A DNA stretch of 51,889 nt from Candidatus Zixiibacteriota bacterium. GTDB taxonomy: Bacteria; Zixibacteria; MSB-5A5; CAIYYT01. Positions 16,281 to 24,510 of the stretch are shown here, one piece after another. The DNA is taken from positions 1-51,889 of the forward strand of contig JADYYF010000027.1 of assembly GCA_020853795.1 (NCBI GenBank). Direction: 5' to 3'. A program made the position numbers and the translations under genes. How positions within the stretch are numbered: position 1 is the first letter of the stretch; each line of letters opens with the position of its first letter. The notes beneath the pieces are model-generated. The model had not been told where the DNA came from. It worked only from the letters and a program-made list of their open reading frames with translations, and made no database searches.

Positions 16281-17072
16281 CTACTCCTCAATCACCCACT
16301 TCGGCTTCCGCTTATTCAAAAACGCGTCCATCCCCTCCTGCCCTTCCGGCGACTGCCGCAAATCGGCGATGACCCGCGCCGTGTATTCCTTGAATTCATC
16401 CACCGTCTGTTCCGGCACATTCTGCAACAGGCTCTTGCACACCTTGATCGCTTCCGGCCCCGACGACAGCAACTGCTGCACGATCCCCGTCACCGTCGCG
16501 TCCAATAGATCATCCGGCACGGCGCGATTGACCAGCCCCGCCTCCAGCGCGCGCTCGGCCGACAGTCGGTCGCCGGTAAGGAAAAATTCCCGCGCCCGTC
16601 CCTCGCCGACCCGCTTGATCACGTACGGCGAGATGCACGCCGGCACCACGCCGATCTTCACCTCGCTGAACGAGAACACCGCGCTCGCCGCCGCCACCGC
16701 GATATCGGTCACCGCGACAAATCCCGTCCCACCGCCGATCGCCGCGCCGTTGATCCGCCCGATCACCGGCTTCGGAAACGAATAGATATCGTAAAACAAT
16801 TCCGCCAGTCGCCGCGCTTCGTCGAGATTGTCCTCGTACGCCGCATCCTTCACCGACCGCATCCAGTTCAAATCGGCGCCGGCGCAAAACGATTTTCCCT
16901 CGCCCGTCAAGACCACCACCCGCACATCCTGGTCGGTCTTCAGCCGCTTGAACGCAAACGTCATCTCATCGATCACTTGCGCGTTAAACGCGTTGTGTAC
17001 TTCCGGCCGGCAGAAAACCACCTTGCCGATCGGTCCGACGGTCTCGACGCGGACTGTCCTGCTTCCGTTCAT
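16281..17072 (-). CDS. Enoyl-CoA hydratase/isomerase family, probable methylglutaconyl-CoA hydratase
   Basis: 263 residues of crotonase fold from ATG 17072 (AGAGG 6 nt upstream). Seen are LTGEGKSFCAGADLNWM (oxyanion hole), NGAAIGGGTGFVAVTDIAVA and FSEVKIGVVPACISPYV, which resemble the LiuC/AUH group that interconverts 3-methylglutaconyl-CoA and HMG-CoA. Position next to a methylcrotonyl-CoA carboxylase-like subunit and HMG-CoA synthase supports this, but general enoyl-CoA hydratase activity cannot be excluded. An in-frame upstream extension to 17189 would overlap the carboxyltransferase end and is unlikely. Confidence 0.85.
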   Translation of the reverse strand: MNGSRTVRVETVGPIGKVVFCRPEVHNAFNAQVIDEMTFAFKRLKTDQDVRVVVLTGEGKSFCAGADLNWMRSVKDAAYEDNLDEARRLAELFYDIYSFPKPVIGRINGAAIGGGTGFVAVTDIAVAAASAVFSFSEVKIGVVPACISPYVIKRVGEGRAREFFLTGDRLSAERALEAGLVNRAVPDDLLDATVTGIVQQLLSSGPEAIKVCKSLLQNVPEQTVDEFKEYTARVIADLRQSPEGQEGMDAFLNKRKPKWVIEE

Positions 17073-17145
17073 ATCTGCCTCTGCAAAAGTCACACCCTCT
17101 TCGCATGCCCCGCCCCTGTTCGGGAGAGGAGCCGCGGAGAGGCTG

Positions 17146-18753
17146 CTACATTCTAAACACTCCAAAATTGTGCTCGGCGATCGGCACATTCAGCGACGCC
17201 GCGATCGCCAGCGCCAGAAGCTCCCGCGTCTTAATCGGATCGATAATCCCGTCATCCCAAATCCGCGCGGTCGAGTAATACGCCGAGGACTCCCGCTCGT
17301 ACTTCTCCAGTGTCGGCTTCTTGAATTCCGCTTCCATCTCCGGCGTAATCGCCACCCCCTTCTTAGCCAACTGCGCCTTCTTGACCGTCCACAACACGTC
17401 CGCCGCCTGTTCCCCGCCCATCACACAAATCTTGCCGTTCGGCCACATCCAGAGGAAATTCGGATCATACCCGCGCCCGCACATCGCGTAGTTCCCCGCG
17501 CCGTACGATCCACCCACGATCACCGTGAACTTCGGCACCTGCGCGTTCGCGACCGCGTGCACAAGTTTCGCACCGTCGCGCGCGATCCCGCCATGCTCGT
17601 ACTTCTTGCCGACGATAAATCCCGTGATATTCTGCAGGAAGACCAAGGGTATCTTCCGCAGCGCGCACAATTCGATAAAGTGCGCGCCTTTGAGCGACGA
17701 TTCGCTGAACAATACCCCGTTGTTCGCCAGAATCCCCACCGGGTACCCATGAATCCGCGCAAATCCGCACACCAGCGTGATTCCATACAGCGCCTTGAAC
17801 TCCTGGAACCGGCTCCCGTCCACCAGCCGCGCGATTACTTCCTTCACATCAAACGGCTTCTTCAAGTCGGTCGGCACGATCCCGTACAACTCATCCGGAT
17901 CGTACTGCGGCTCTTCGGTCTCGGCGCGATCCAACTGGAACTTCTTCGACCGGTCCAGCGTCTCCACGATGTTGCGGCAAATCTGAATCGCATGCTCGTC
18001 GTTCTGCGCGTAATGATCCGCCACTCCGGAGATTCGGCAATGCACATCCGCGCCGCCGAGATCCTCATCCGAGACTTCCTCACCGGTCGCCGCCTTCACC
18101 AGCGGCGGTCCCCCGATGAAGATTGTCCCCTGCTTGCGCACGATGATCGCCTCGTCCGACATCGCCGGCACATATGCGCCCCCCGCCGTGCACGAGCCCA
18201 GCACGCAGGCAATCTGCGGAATCCGCAGCGCCGACAGCGTCGCCTGATTATAGAATATCTTTCCGAAATGATCGCGATCGGGAAACGTCCCCGATTGCTC
18301 CGGCAGGAAAATTCCCCCCGAATCCACCAGGTAGATACACGGCAGATGATGCTTGCGCGCCACATCCTGCGCCCGCACGTGCTTCTTGATCGTGATGGGA
18401 AAATAGGTGCCGCCCTTGACTGTGGCGTCGTTGGCCACGACAACCACTTCCCGACCATGCACGACACCGATACCGGTCACCATGCCGGCCGCCGGCGCCT
18501 CGTTGTCATACATATCGTACGCCGCCAGCGGCGAGAGTTCGACAAACGGCGTGTTGTCGTCGAACAATTTCGCCAACCGCTCGCGCACCGTCATCTTGCC
18601 GCGAGCCTTATGGCGTTCCACAGCCTGCGGCGGCCCGCCCTGACGCACTCTCTCTAAGCGGCCGCGGAGTTCCTCCAGCAGCCGCTTGTTGTCTTCATAG
18701 TTCTGTCTGTACTCGGGCGCTTTGGTGTCGATCTTCGATTCGATCCGATACAT
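17146..18753 (-). CDS. Acyl-CoA carboxylase carboxyltransferase, methylcrotonoyl-CoA carboxylase beta type
   Basis: 535 residues with the two crotonase-like halves of a biotin-dependent carboxyltransferase. N-half: [50 protein letters not shown] and [18 protein letters not shown]; the last two are typical of methylcrotonyl-CoA/geranyl-CoA carboxylases rather than propionyl-CoA ones. C-half: [30 protein letters not shown] and [16 protein letters not shown]. It moves CO2 from carboxybiotin to an acyl-CoA. Start ATG 18753 has AGGA upstream and follows the DUF35 gene by 6 nt. Exact substrate is inferred. Confidence 0.9.
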   Translation of the reverse strand: MYRIESKIDTKAPEYRQNYEDNKRLLEELRGRLERVRQGGPPQAVERHKARGKMTVRERLAKLFDDNTPFVELSPLAAYDMYDNEAPAAGMVTGIGVVHGREVVVVANDATVKGGTYFPITIKKHVRAQDVARKHHLPCIYLVDSGGIFLPEQSGTFPDRDHFGKIFYNQATLSALRIPQIACVLGSCTAGGAYVPAMSDEAIIVRKQGTIFIGGPPLVKAATGEEVSDEDLGGADVHCRISGVADHYAQNDEHAIQICRNIVETLDRSKKFQLDRAETEEPQYDPDELYGIVPTDLKKPFDVKEVIARLVDGSRFQEFKALYGITLVCGFARIHGYPVGILANNGVLFSESSLKGAHFIELCALRKIPLVFLQNITGFIVGKKYEHGGIARDGAKLVHAVANAQVPKFTVIVGGSYGAGNYAMCGRGYDPNFLWMWPNGKICVMGGEQAADVLWTVKKAQLAKKGVAITPEMEAEFKKPTLEKYERESSAYYSTARIWDDGIIDPIKTRELLALAIAASLNVPIAEHNFGVFRM

Positions 18754-18759
18754 CGAATC

Positions 18760-19152
18760 CTACATCACCGGTACGAGTTTGTATCCGTAGGCCAGCACGC
18801 CTTCGTGGCCGTCGGTCTGGACCCGCCGGAACTCAATCTGCAGCTCCATGCCGGTCCGGATTTCCTCGTAAGGCAGATCTACAATCTGCGCGGTGAGCTT
18901 CGCACCTTCCTTCGTCTCCAAAATTCCGAGCGCATACGGCGCGATGTCCTTGAACTGGCTCGCCGGTGTATGTATTACCGTGTAACTCAATAACTTACCG
19001 CGCTCAGATAAAGTAATTGTTTCAAATTCGCGCCCCTTGCACTCCCGGCAGATCAGCCGGTGCGGAAAATACACCGCGCCGCATTTCTTGCACTTGCTCG
19101 CTTCCATTCGATAGCGATGCGGCATCTCTCGATGATATCTCGCCGGAAACAT
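18760..19152 (-). CDS. DUF35 zinc-ribbon/OB-fold protein, partner of thiolase and HMG-CoA synthase
   Basis: 130 residues. A rubredoxin-like zinc ribbon (CKKCGAVYFPHRLICRECKG) precedes an OB fold (LSYTVIHTPASQFKDIAPYA, TGMELQIEFRR). In archaea the DUF35 protein bridges acetoacetyl-CoA thiolase and HMG-CoA synthase into one complex that shares a CoA-binding site. Here its ATG overlaps the thiolase stop by 1 nt (TGATG) and HMG-CoA synthase is next upstream, the same trio. It is therefore likely a structural subunit rather than an enzyme. Confidence 0.92.
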   Translation of the reverse strand: MFPARYHREMPHRYRMEASKCKKCGAVYFPHRLICRECKGREFETITLSERGKLLSYTVIHTPASQFKDIAPYALGILETKEGAKLTAQIVDLPYEEIRTGMELQIEFRRVQTDGHEGVLAYGYKLVPVM

Positions 19153-20309
19153 CAGGCCACCTCCATCACATGCACAACCGAGCTGCCGCCCGAGCCGCCC
19201 ATATTCTGCGTCATGCCGACCCGCGCATTCTTCACCTGCCGCTTGCCGGCTTCTCCCCGAAGCTGATAGGTTATCTCAATCGCCTGGGCCACACCGGTTG
19301 CTCCGACCGGATGCCCCTTCGACTTCAAGCCGCCCGACGGATTGATCGGAAACTTCCCATCGATCCGCGTCTCGCCGTTGGCTGCCGCTGCTGCGCCCTT
19401 GCCGCAGGCAAAGAACCCGAGCGACTCCGACACGATGATCTCCGCGATCGAGAAGCAATCGTGCACTTCCGTCACGTTGACATCGTGCACGGCCTTCCCC
19501 GCCATCTTCAGCGCTGCCATCGACGACATCTTCACCGCATCGAGCGTCGTGAAGTCGCGCCGATCGTGCAGCGCGATCGTATCCGAGGCCATCGCCGAAC
19601 CGATGATCTTAATCGCCGGTTTGTCTGATAGCTTCTTCGCCATCTCCAGCGGACACAGAATCAGCGCCGCCGCGCCGTCGGTGATCGGCGAGCAGTCGAG
19701 AATCCGCAGCGGATCAGCCACCATCACCGACTTGTTGACGTCGTCGACGGAGATCTTCATCTGATACTGCGCATTCGGATTGTTCAACCCATTCTCGTGA
19801 TTCTTCACCGGCACCGCCGACAACTGGTCGCGCGTCGCGCCGAATTTCTCCATGTACGCGCGCGCCATCAGGGCATACAACCCCGGGAACGTCGCGCCGT
19901 TGTAGACTTCATATTCCTGATCCGCCGCCGTCGCCAGCGCGTAGGTCGCGCCGTCGCCGGAGACATCCGTCATCTTCTCGACACCGCCCACCAGCACGAT
20001 ATCGCTCATACCGGAGGCCACGTCGATGAATCCCGCGCGCAACGCCGCGCCGCCGGAGGCGCACGCCGACTCGACCCGCGTCGCGCCGAGATAGCGCTGC
20101 CCCAGATAGTCGGCCATGATCGCGCCGATATGTTCCTGCCCGACGAACAACCCGCCCGACATACAGCCGATATACATGTGGTCGAGCTTGTCGACCTTGG
20201 TTTCTGCTAATGCGTTCAGCGCCGCTTCGACGAAGAGATCGCGGAAGGATTTCTCCCACAACTCTCCCCACTTCTGCAGCCCTACGCCGATGATTGCTAC
20301 ATCTCTCAT
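19152..20309 (-). CDS. Acetyl-CoA acetyltransferase, thiolase (SCP2/archaeal type)
   Basis: 385 residues of the SCP2-type thiolase seen in the archaeal HMG-CoA synthase complex. The nucleophile is C83 in [15 protein letters not shown]; the other catalytic parts are [10 protein letters not shown] (His) and [13 protein letters not shown] near the C-terminus. It joins two acetyl-CoA into acetoacetyl-CoA or splits it. It has AGGAGTGAG before the ATG and lies 10 nt after HMG-CoA synthase. Confidence 0.93.
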   Translation of the reverse strand: MRDVAIIGVGLQKWGELWEKSFRDLFVEAALNALAETKVDKLDHMYIGCMSGGLFVGQEHIGAIMADYLGQRYLGATRVESACASGGAALRAGFIDVASGMSDIVLVGGVEKMTDVSGDGATYALATAADQEYEVYNGATFPGLYALMARAYMEKFGATRDQLSAVPVKNHENGLNNPNAQYQMKISVDDVNKSVMVADPLRILDCSPITDGAAALILCPLEMAKKLSDKPAIKIIGSAMASDTIALHDRRDFTTLDAVKMSSMAALKMAGKAVHDVNVTEVHDCFSIAEIIVSESLGFFACGKGAAAAANGETRIDGKFPINPSGGLKSKGHPVGATGVAQAIEITYQLRGEAGKRQVKNARVGMTQNMGGSGGSSVVHVMEVA

Positions 20310-20319
20310 GATCTCACTC

Positions 20320-21375
20320 CTAAGCGTTCTTCAAGATTTTCCGCCGGAACTTGGCGTAGGTGCCGTAATCGACGTAGTACTTCTTCTCGTCGAGAAGCGT
20401 AAACGTCTTGGTCGTGATATCCTGCACTTCCTTGATGCGGTCGGTCACGTTCCAGATGAAGCCGTCCGAGCCCGCTCCGGAACCGTAGGACACCATGAAA
20501 ATCTTGTCGCCCGGCTTGGCGTGATCCAAAATCGCGGTCAAGCCGATCGGCGATGCGCCGGAATAGGTATTGCCGAGACGCGGCGTCAAGCGGCCCGTCT
20601 CCATTTGCTCTTTCTTGAATCCCAGCATCTGCCCCACGCGGTGCGGGAACTTCCCGTTCGGCTGGTGAAACACCGCCCACTGGAAATCGCCCGGCTTCAT
20701 CCCCGACTTCTTCAACAAGTCGAGCGCCGCGCCCTGCGTGTGCTTGAAGTATGCCGGCTCGCCTGTAAAGCGGCCGCCGTGCTGCGGATAAAACTCATGC
20801 TCGCGCCGCCAGAAATCCGGCGTGTCGGTCATATATGAGGTCGTAAACTCGCACTCGGCGACCAGATTATTCGCGCCAAACACAAACGCCGCTGCGCCCG
20901 CGCCCGCCGAATATTCGAGCGCATCGCCCGGCGCGCCCTGCGAGGTATCCGCCGCGATCCCCATGCCGTACTCGATTTCCCCGGCCTTCACCAGCGTCAT
21001 CGCCACGAACATGCCCTCGGTGCCCGCTTTGCAGGCGAATTCAAAATCCGCCACGCGGCAGAACGGCACCGCGCCGATCGCCTCGGCCACCACCGTTCCG
21101 GAGGGTTTCACGGCGTACGGATGCGACTCCGAGCCGATATACATGCAACCGATCTGCTTGCCGGCGATACCGGCGCGCTTCAATGCACGCTTGGCAGCTT
21201 CCACCGACAGCGTGATCGTATCCTGGTCGGGTGGTGGGACAGATTTCTCCCACAACTCGAGACCCTTTTTGTACGACGGAGCATCCGCGCCCCAGGTCTT
21301 GGCGATTTCCTCGACCTTGATGCGATACCGCGGGATGTGGGCTCCGTAACCAACAATGCCGACTTTTCGGGACAT
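20320..21375 (-). CDS. Hydroxymethylglutaryl-CoA synthase, archaeal type
   Basis: 351 residues. It starts [20 protein letters not shown] and has catalytic C115 ([12 protein letters not shown]), the glutamate region [15 protein letters not shown] and a histidine in [13 protein letters not shown], plus [10 protein letters not shown] near the end. All fit the archaeal/actinobacterial-like HMG-CoA synthase that condenses acetoacetyl-CoA with acetyl-CoA. It is the first gene of the acyl-CoA cluster, behind a promoter region with two 18-bp tandem repeats. GAGG lies before the ATG. No HMG-CoA reductase or lyase is in the window. Confidence 0.94.
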   Translation of the reverse strand: MSRKVGIVGYGAHIPRYRIKVEEIAKTWGADAPSYKKGLELWEKSVPPPDQDTITLSVEAAKRALKRAGIAGKQIGCMYIGSESHPYAVKPSGTVVAEAIGAVPFCRVADFEFACKAGTEGMFVAMTLVKAGEIEYGMGIAADTSQGAPGDALEYSAGAGAAAFVFGANNLVAECEFTTSYMTDTPDFWRREHEFYPQHGGRFTGEPAYFKHTQGAALDLLKKSGMKPGDFQWAVFHQPNGKFPHRVGQMLGFKKEQMETGRLTPRLGNTYSGASPIGLTAILDHAKPGDKIFMVSYGSGAGSDGFIWNVTDRIKEVQDITTKTFTLLDEKKYYVDYGTYAKFRRKILKNA

Positions 21376-21398
21376 AGGTTACCTCGATGATCTATAAT

Positions 21399-21435
21399 AA
21401 TAAGCGTTCAATTCCAAAATGAGCGTTCGATTCCA
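21399..21435 (-). promoter_or_regulatory. Two tandem 18-bp repeats at the HMG-CoA synthase promoter
   Basis: Plus-strand copies AATAAGCGTTCAATTCCA (21399-21416) and AATGAGCGTTCGATTCCA (21418-21435) differ at two bases and lie 19 nt apart, about two helical turns. Each is a weak inverted repeat (AAT...ATT). On the minus strand they overlap a TTGGAA/TATAGA-like promoter for the HMG-CoA synthase gene, so they look like a repressor or activator site. The regulator is unknown. Confidence 0.5.
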
Positions 21436-21586
21436 TACGCGCGTTCTCCCTCACTGACACCGCCCCCGCCGTGATGATAATTCTACGCCAGTCTTGGGCG
21501 AAAACGCTAATCTTACCTTTTTCGCTCTGATAGTCAAGGGGAAAGGAAGAGGCTGCCCGACTCCGACTACACCAACACCACCGCGA

Positions 21587-21671
21587 ACACCGTTGCGGCA
21601 GGTCTTGTCCCGCACGACGAAATCCAAGGAAGCACGTGTGTAGTCAAACATGCGGGATGTGGCCCGCCGCC
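21587..21671. repeat. 85-bp hairpin repeat element, copy 1
   Basis: It begins ACACCGTTGCGGCAGGTCTT and ends TGCGGGATGTGGCCCGCCGCC-like; the ends form an imperfect stem (CCCGCA/TGCGGG inside, GC-rich pairs outside). A second copy of equal length lies at 30602-30686, about 78 percent identical, with the arms better conserved than the loop. It has no coding content. Both copies stand behind minus-strand genes. The rest of 21436-21888 shows no credible gene, only a further inverted repeat (21681-21699 and 21893-21911). Confidence 0.75.
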
Positions 21672-21680
21672 ATAACGCAT

Positions 21681-21911
21681 CCGGTAGCCCACCCGAAGCG
21701 ATGCATGACCTGTCAACTCCAGCCGATGATGCAGACACGCTAAACGAGGCACTGCTTCTTCTCGCATCACAAGCGCAGGGTGGGGCCACATTGACGACGC
21801 TGCCCTTCCCACCCTTCGCTCAACGATCGCAAGTCAATCGGGGTTTGATCACACCGCAGCGCTCTCAATGTGACAACGCAAAGATCGACTACGCTCCGGG
21901 TGGGCTACCGG
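21681..21911. repeat. 19-bp inverted repeat pair
   Basis: CCGGTAGCCCACCCGAAGC at 21681-21699 is repeated in inverse at 21893-21911 with one mismatch. The right arm covers the last codons and stop of the neighbouring 167-residue membrane protein gene. It may bound a small degenerate mobile element of about 230 bp; no ORF inside is convincing. Confidence 0.6.
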
Positions 21912-22392
21912 CTCGAGGCGCGGCGGAATACCTCAAACGCAGACGTTCCATCAACTCCGCCAGATACTCTGCTTTCATACCGTAGGTGTCTGGCAACGCT
22001 GCTTCGAAATCAGCAATCCACCTCGAGAATGCCCGCCCGCCTCGGCTCGCCGGATAATCAGGTGCGAAATTCCAAGCTACTATCCGATTGAATTTGAAAA
22101 TGACAACGCCGAATTCCTGGATGTCTGACCATCCATGAGTGTGACGAAGAAACCCCCGGCAATAAGTGAATCCATCCTCGGAGAGATGCAAATACGCTGC
22201 TCTTGGGTGAAAATTGAGTCCAAATGCTATTAAGCCGAGGCCGAAGAAACCGATACTGAGGTATCCCACTACCAAGCCTTCACGAACCATCCACACACCG
22301 AGGATGACAAACATCAGTGAGCCGCAAAACAAGAGGGCGGTACGCGTACGGCTTGGCCGCAATGTGACTGGAATTTGCATGCTTGCGAACAC
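21889..22392 (-). CDS. Hypothetical membrane protein, STM3941-like
   Basis: 167 residues, starting with GTG at 22392 (GGAG 6 nt upstream). Two membrane segments at about 17-35 and 41-60 (TALLFCGSLMFVILGVWMV, GYLSIGFFGLGLIAFGLN) are followed by a soluble part with LHLSEDGFTYCRGFLRHTHG then WSDIQEFGVVIF, the pattern of STM3941/PH-like membrane proteins of unknown role. The C-terminal 10 residues (PRAGSPPGA) are encoded inside the right arm of an inverted repeat, so the original end may have been replaced. Confidence 0.7.
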   Translation of the reverse strand: MFASMQIPVTLRPSRTRTALLFCGSLMFVILGVWMVREGLVVGYLSIGFFGLGLIAFGLNFHPRAAYLHLSEDGFTYCRGFLRHTHGWSDIQEFGVVIFKFNRIVAWNFAPDYPASRGGRAFSRWIADFEAALPDTYGMKAEYLAELMERLRLRYSAAPRAGSPPGA

Positions 22393-22439
22393 GATTCACT
22401 CCACCTCTACCTTTGCCTTCCCCCACTCGCCCCCTTCCA

Positions 22440-22986
22440 TCTACAACCTACTCCCCTTTCTCTCCCCCGTCAATCAGTTTTCATTGCCCTTCAAGCTCGC
22501 GCTATCTGACCATTTCATCGCGAAAATCATTCGTGTAGTCTCCCGCCTCAAAGCCGTCGTAGACCCACTGCACCGCACTTGAATCGTCTTTATAAAAATA
22601 CAAGCAGAGCTTTTCGTCAATGATGATGCGAATCGTTGTCGGAATGGGATCTTCCTCTCCGGGCGGATCGCCGGGTCGATAGCTGAAGCGAATTGTGCTG
22701 CCGCCGAAGAGATCATAGGTTGATCGGACCACAGCCGCTGGCGTGCGCAGATGCTTCGGTAGCTGCTTCATCATCTTCTTGATCTTCTCGGTCGTGACCG
22801 GCGCCGGTCGCGTCCCCCGTCGTCTTTCGCGATAGCCGGTTATGGACTTGTAGATTATGTAGATCAGCAGGCCCAGAATGAAGAGAGCAAAGCCGGCTCC
22901 TCCCATTTCACACTCCTTTTGACTGAGGTTCTATTCGAGCGATCTACAACCTACCCCCCCTTCTCTCCCCCGTCAATCAGTTTTCA
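22440..22986. repeat. Pair of 44-bp direct repeats flanking a small gene
   Basis: The sequences at 22440-22483 and 22943-22986 (both TCTACAACCTAC ... CCGTCAATCAGTTTTCA) agree at 42 of 44 positions and stand 503 bp apart, enclosing the 134-residue gene. The right copy contains the stop codon of the 262-residue membrane protein; the left copy lies behind the 134-residue gene. This looks like a duplication that came with insertion of, or a tandem event involving, the enclosed gene. Confidence 0.8.
22502..22906 (-). CDS. Hypothetical protein with one N-terminal membrane segment
   Basis: 134 residues from ATG 22906 with a strong AAAGGAG 6 nt upstream. Residues 2-20 (GGAGFALFILGLLIYIIYK) form a membrane anchor, then a basic stretch (RERRRGTRP), and a soluble domain with RSTYDLFGGSTIRFSYRPGD and IIDEKLCLYFYKDDSSAVQW. 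I do not recognise the family. It is enclosed by 44-bp direct repeats, which suggests it was added recently. Confidence 0.65.
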   Translation of the reverse strand: MGGAGFALFILGLLIYIIYKSITGYRERRRGTRPAPVTTEKIKKMMKQLPKHLRTPAAVVRSTYDLFGGSTIRFSYRPGDPPGEEDPIPTTIRIIIDEKLCLYFYKDDSSAVQWVYDGFEAGDYTNDFRDEMVR

Positions 22987-23772
22987 CGCCCCCTCGCGCT
23001 CGGCCGCCGCCTGCCGGAACAACAACGCCGATCCGACAAACAACATCGCAAACACCGCATTGAGCACAAACACCCCGATCAATCCCGGCGGGTTGTCGTA
23101 GACCTCTTTCGGCGCAAATAAGAGCGCAACCACCGGAATCACCATCTGCACGACCGCCATCACAATTAACGTCCGCGCCATCCCCTGCGGCTGCAATCGG
23201 GAAATGATCGCGCCGAAAAATCCGATTGCGAAGATCAGCACGTACAGCATGTTGATCGGATGGTCATCCCCGATGATCCCCACCGCGGCATTGACCCACA
23301 GCAGTAAAAACGTGGCGACGACCGCGATTCCCACCGCGACCTTGTACTTGGTATCGCTCGACCGCCGCGCCACCATCTCGTACGCCACCCCGAATCCAAA
23401 CAGCATGAGGTAGCCGAAAATGAAATCCCCCACCGACCAGTGCCAACCGTCACCCTCCGCCTTGTTCCTGTCGATGATCGTCATCACCAGCGGTATCAGC
23501 AGTATCAGCGCCGCCCCCATCGCAATGCGAATGATGTTTTTCTTCATAATGACCGACGTCCAGTTCTCCCTGATGATTCCTATCGATGTTTCAGCAAATA
23601 TCCAGAGGATAATCCCGAGCAACCCTCGGCGCGACGCAACGCGCTCCCGACAAAGGTCGCAAAACGTCTGCTGCATCCCTTCGCCGAACCGTTGGTGGTA
23701 CGGCGTCGGATAGAGCCGGATCAGGCGCGCATACCGCCGCCGCCAACGCTGGATCGATTTTTCAGAAGCCAT
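22984..23772 (-). CDS. Membrane protein with permease-prefix-like N-terminus, partner of PadR
   Basis: 262 residues from ATG 23772. The N-terminal part WRRRYARLIRLYPTPYHQRF and GEGMQQTFCDLCRE is the short helical prefix that often precedes membrane proteins encoded beside PadR regulators. At least six membrane segments follow (IIRIAMGAALILLIPLVMTI, FIFGYLMLFGFGVAYEMV and others). Its start overlaps the end of the PadR gene by 11 nt, so the two are co-expressed and it is likely the regulated output. It lacks the MacB/FtsX motifs of full permeases; its substrate is unknown. Confidence 0.75.
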   Translation of the reverse strand: MASEKSIQRWRRRYARLIRLYPTPYHQRFGEGMQQTFCDLCRERVASRRGLLGIILWIFAETSIGIIRENWTSVIMKKNIIRIAMGAALILLIPLVMTIIDRNKAEGDGWHWSVGDFIFGYLMLFGFGVAYEMVARRSSDTKYKVAVGIAVVATFLLLWVNAAVGIIGDDHPINMLYVLIFAIGFFGAIISRLQPQGMARTLIVMAVVQMVIPVVALLFAPKEVYDNPPGLIGVFVLNAVFAMLFVGSALLFRQAAAEREGA

Positions 23773-24124
23773 AGGCCGATGCATCCGGCGAAAGCCCTTT
23801 CAACTTGGCCACCGAGACAACCTCGCGGTAGCGCTCCAGTTCGGCGGCGAGCGTCTTGCGTCCGAGCCCGGTGATCTTGTAGTAGACGCGGCGTTCATCG
23901 TCCAGTTCGGGATCGACCTTCTTGTCGCTCTCGGCGATCAGCCCCGCCTCAAGCATTCTACCGATCGAGCCGTAGAGCGTTCCTGGACCCATTTTGACTT
24001 TTCCCTGCGAATCGGAAGCGACCTGCTTCATGATCCCGTACCCGTGGCGCTCTCTGGCCGACAGCGCCAGCAGGATATGCAGCACCGCCGGCGTGAGCGG
24101 CGTGTTGACCTTGTCTCTCTTCAC
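23762..24124 (-). CDS. PadR family transcriptional regulator
   Basis: 120 residues of the short PadR winged-helix type: TPLTPAVLHILLALSARERH, YGIMKQVASDSQGKVKMGPG, TLYGSIGRMLEAGLIAESDK and RRVYYKITGLGRKTL, plus a C-terminal helix for dimerisation. I chose GTG 24124: it gives the usual PadR N-terminus (KRDKVNTPLTP) and coincides with the transcription start predicted from the promoter at 24131-24159, so the mRNA may be leaderless. The ATG at 24253 would read through the operator. It probably represses itself and the overlapping membrane gene. Confidence 0.88.
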   Translation of the reverse strand: MKRDKVNTPLTPAVLHILLALSARERHGYGIMKQVASDSQGKVKMGPGTLYGSIGRMLEAGLIAESDKKVDPELDDERRVYYKITGLGRKTLAAELERYREVVSVAKLKGLSPDASAYGF

Positions 24125-24130
24125 GCCGGC

Positions 24131-24159
24131 AACATATATCCGTAACGGATATATGTCAA
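24131..24159 (-). promoter_or_regulatory. PadR operator overlapping its own promoter
   Basis: A perfect 11-bp inverted repeat with a 3-nt centre, ACATATATCCG-taa-CGGATATATGT, covers 24132-24156. On the minus strand TTGACA (24159-24154), 17 nt and TATGTT (24136-24131) form a promoter, so a bound dimer would sit on the spacer and -10. The start point falls at about 24124, the GTG of padR. Confidence 0.8.
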
Positions 24160-24323
24160 GAAAAAAGTCCAAGGCTGACCGTAACGAGCCAATTTCGCCT
24201 CTGCACTTCCGTAGGGGTCGGGTCTGCCTACCCTTCGACAGTAGCCGCAACATATCCGGGCCGGCAAACCCAGCTCCTACCGTGTCGTTCCTCAGCCGTC
24301 CCCCCTTCCACCGAAAGTAAAAG

Positions 24324-24503
24324 ATGAGAGTCTATATTCTACTTTTGAGGCTTTACAGAGAACAAGGAACTGAACACTCGATCGAAGTTGCGTCCGATTT
24401 GATTCGTGACTTCGTCGCGCTGCAGATCCTGCGTGAAATGACTGGTTACAAGCGCAACCGGCTTTTCGCCTTTACGGAATACTTGACAATCCTGAAGAAG
24501 TAG
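24324..24503 (+). CDS. Small hypothetical ORF
   Basis: A 59-codon plus-strand ORF starts MRVYILLLRLYREQGTEHSI and ends FAFTEYLTILKK. It has balanced, protein-like composition with helical segments and the ATG follows a weak GAAAG. It converges on the methyltransferase gene. I do not recognise it; it may be a fragment of a larger lost gene or chance. Confidence 0.3.
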   Translation: MRVYILLLRLYREQGTEHSIEVASDLIRDFVALQILREMTGYKRNRLFAFTEYLTILKK

Positions 24504-24510
24504 CGTCAGG

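Noticed and set aside
15719-16785. Several ORFs crossing the 115-bp repeats on both strands
   Set aside because: They read the repeat sequence (giving peptides such as SPLPPGRGAGG) and run into antisense of real genes; such repeat-derived ORFs are a common annotation error.
16828-18657. 609-codon ORF on the plus strand
   Set aside because: It lies opposite the carboxyltransferase gene and is very rich in Arg, His and Arg-Arg pairs, as expected from an antisense frame.
21650-21985. 111-codon plus-strand ORF in the gap between the HMG-CoA synthase and STM3941-like genes
   Set aside because: It starts inside the 85-bp hairpin element, crosses both arms of the inverted repeat and has no ribosome site or domain.
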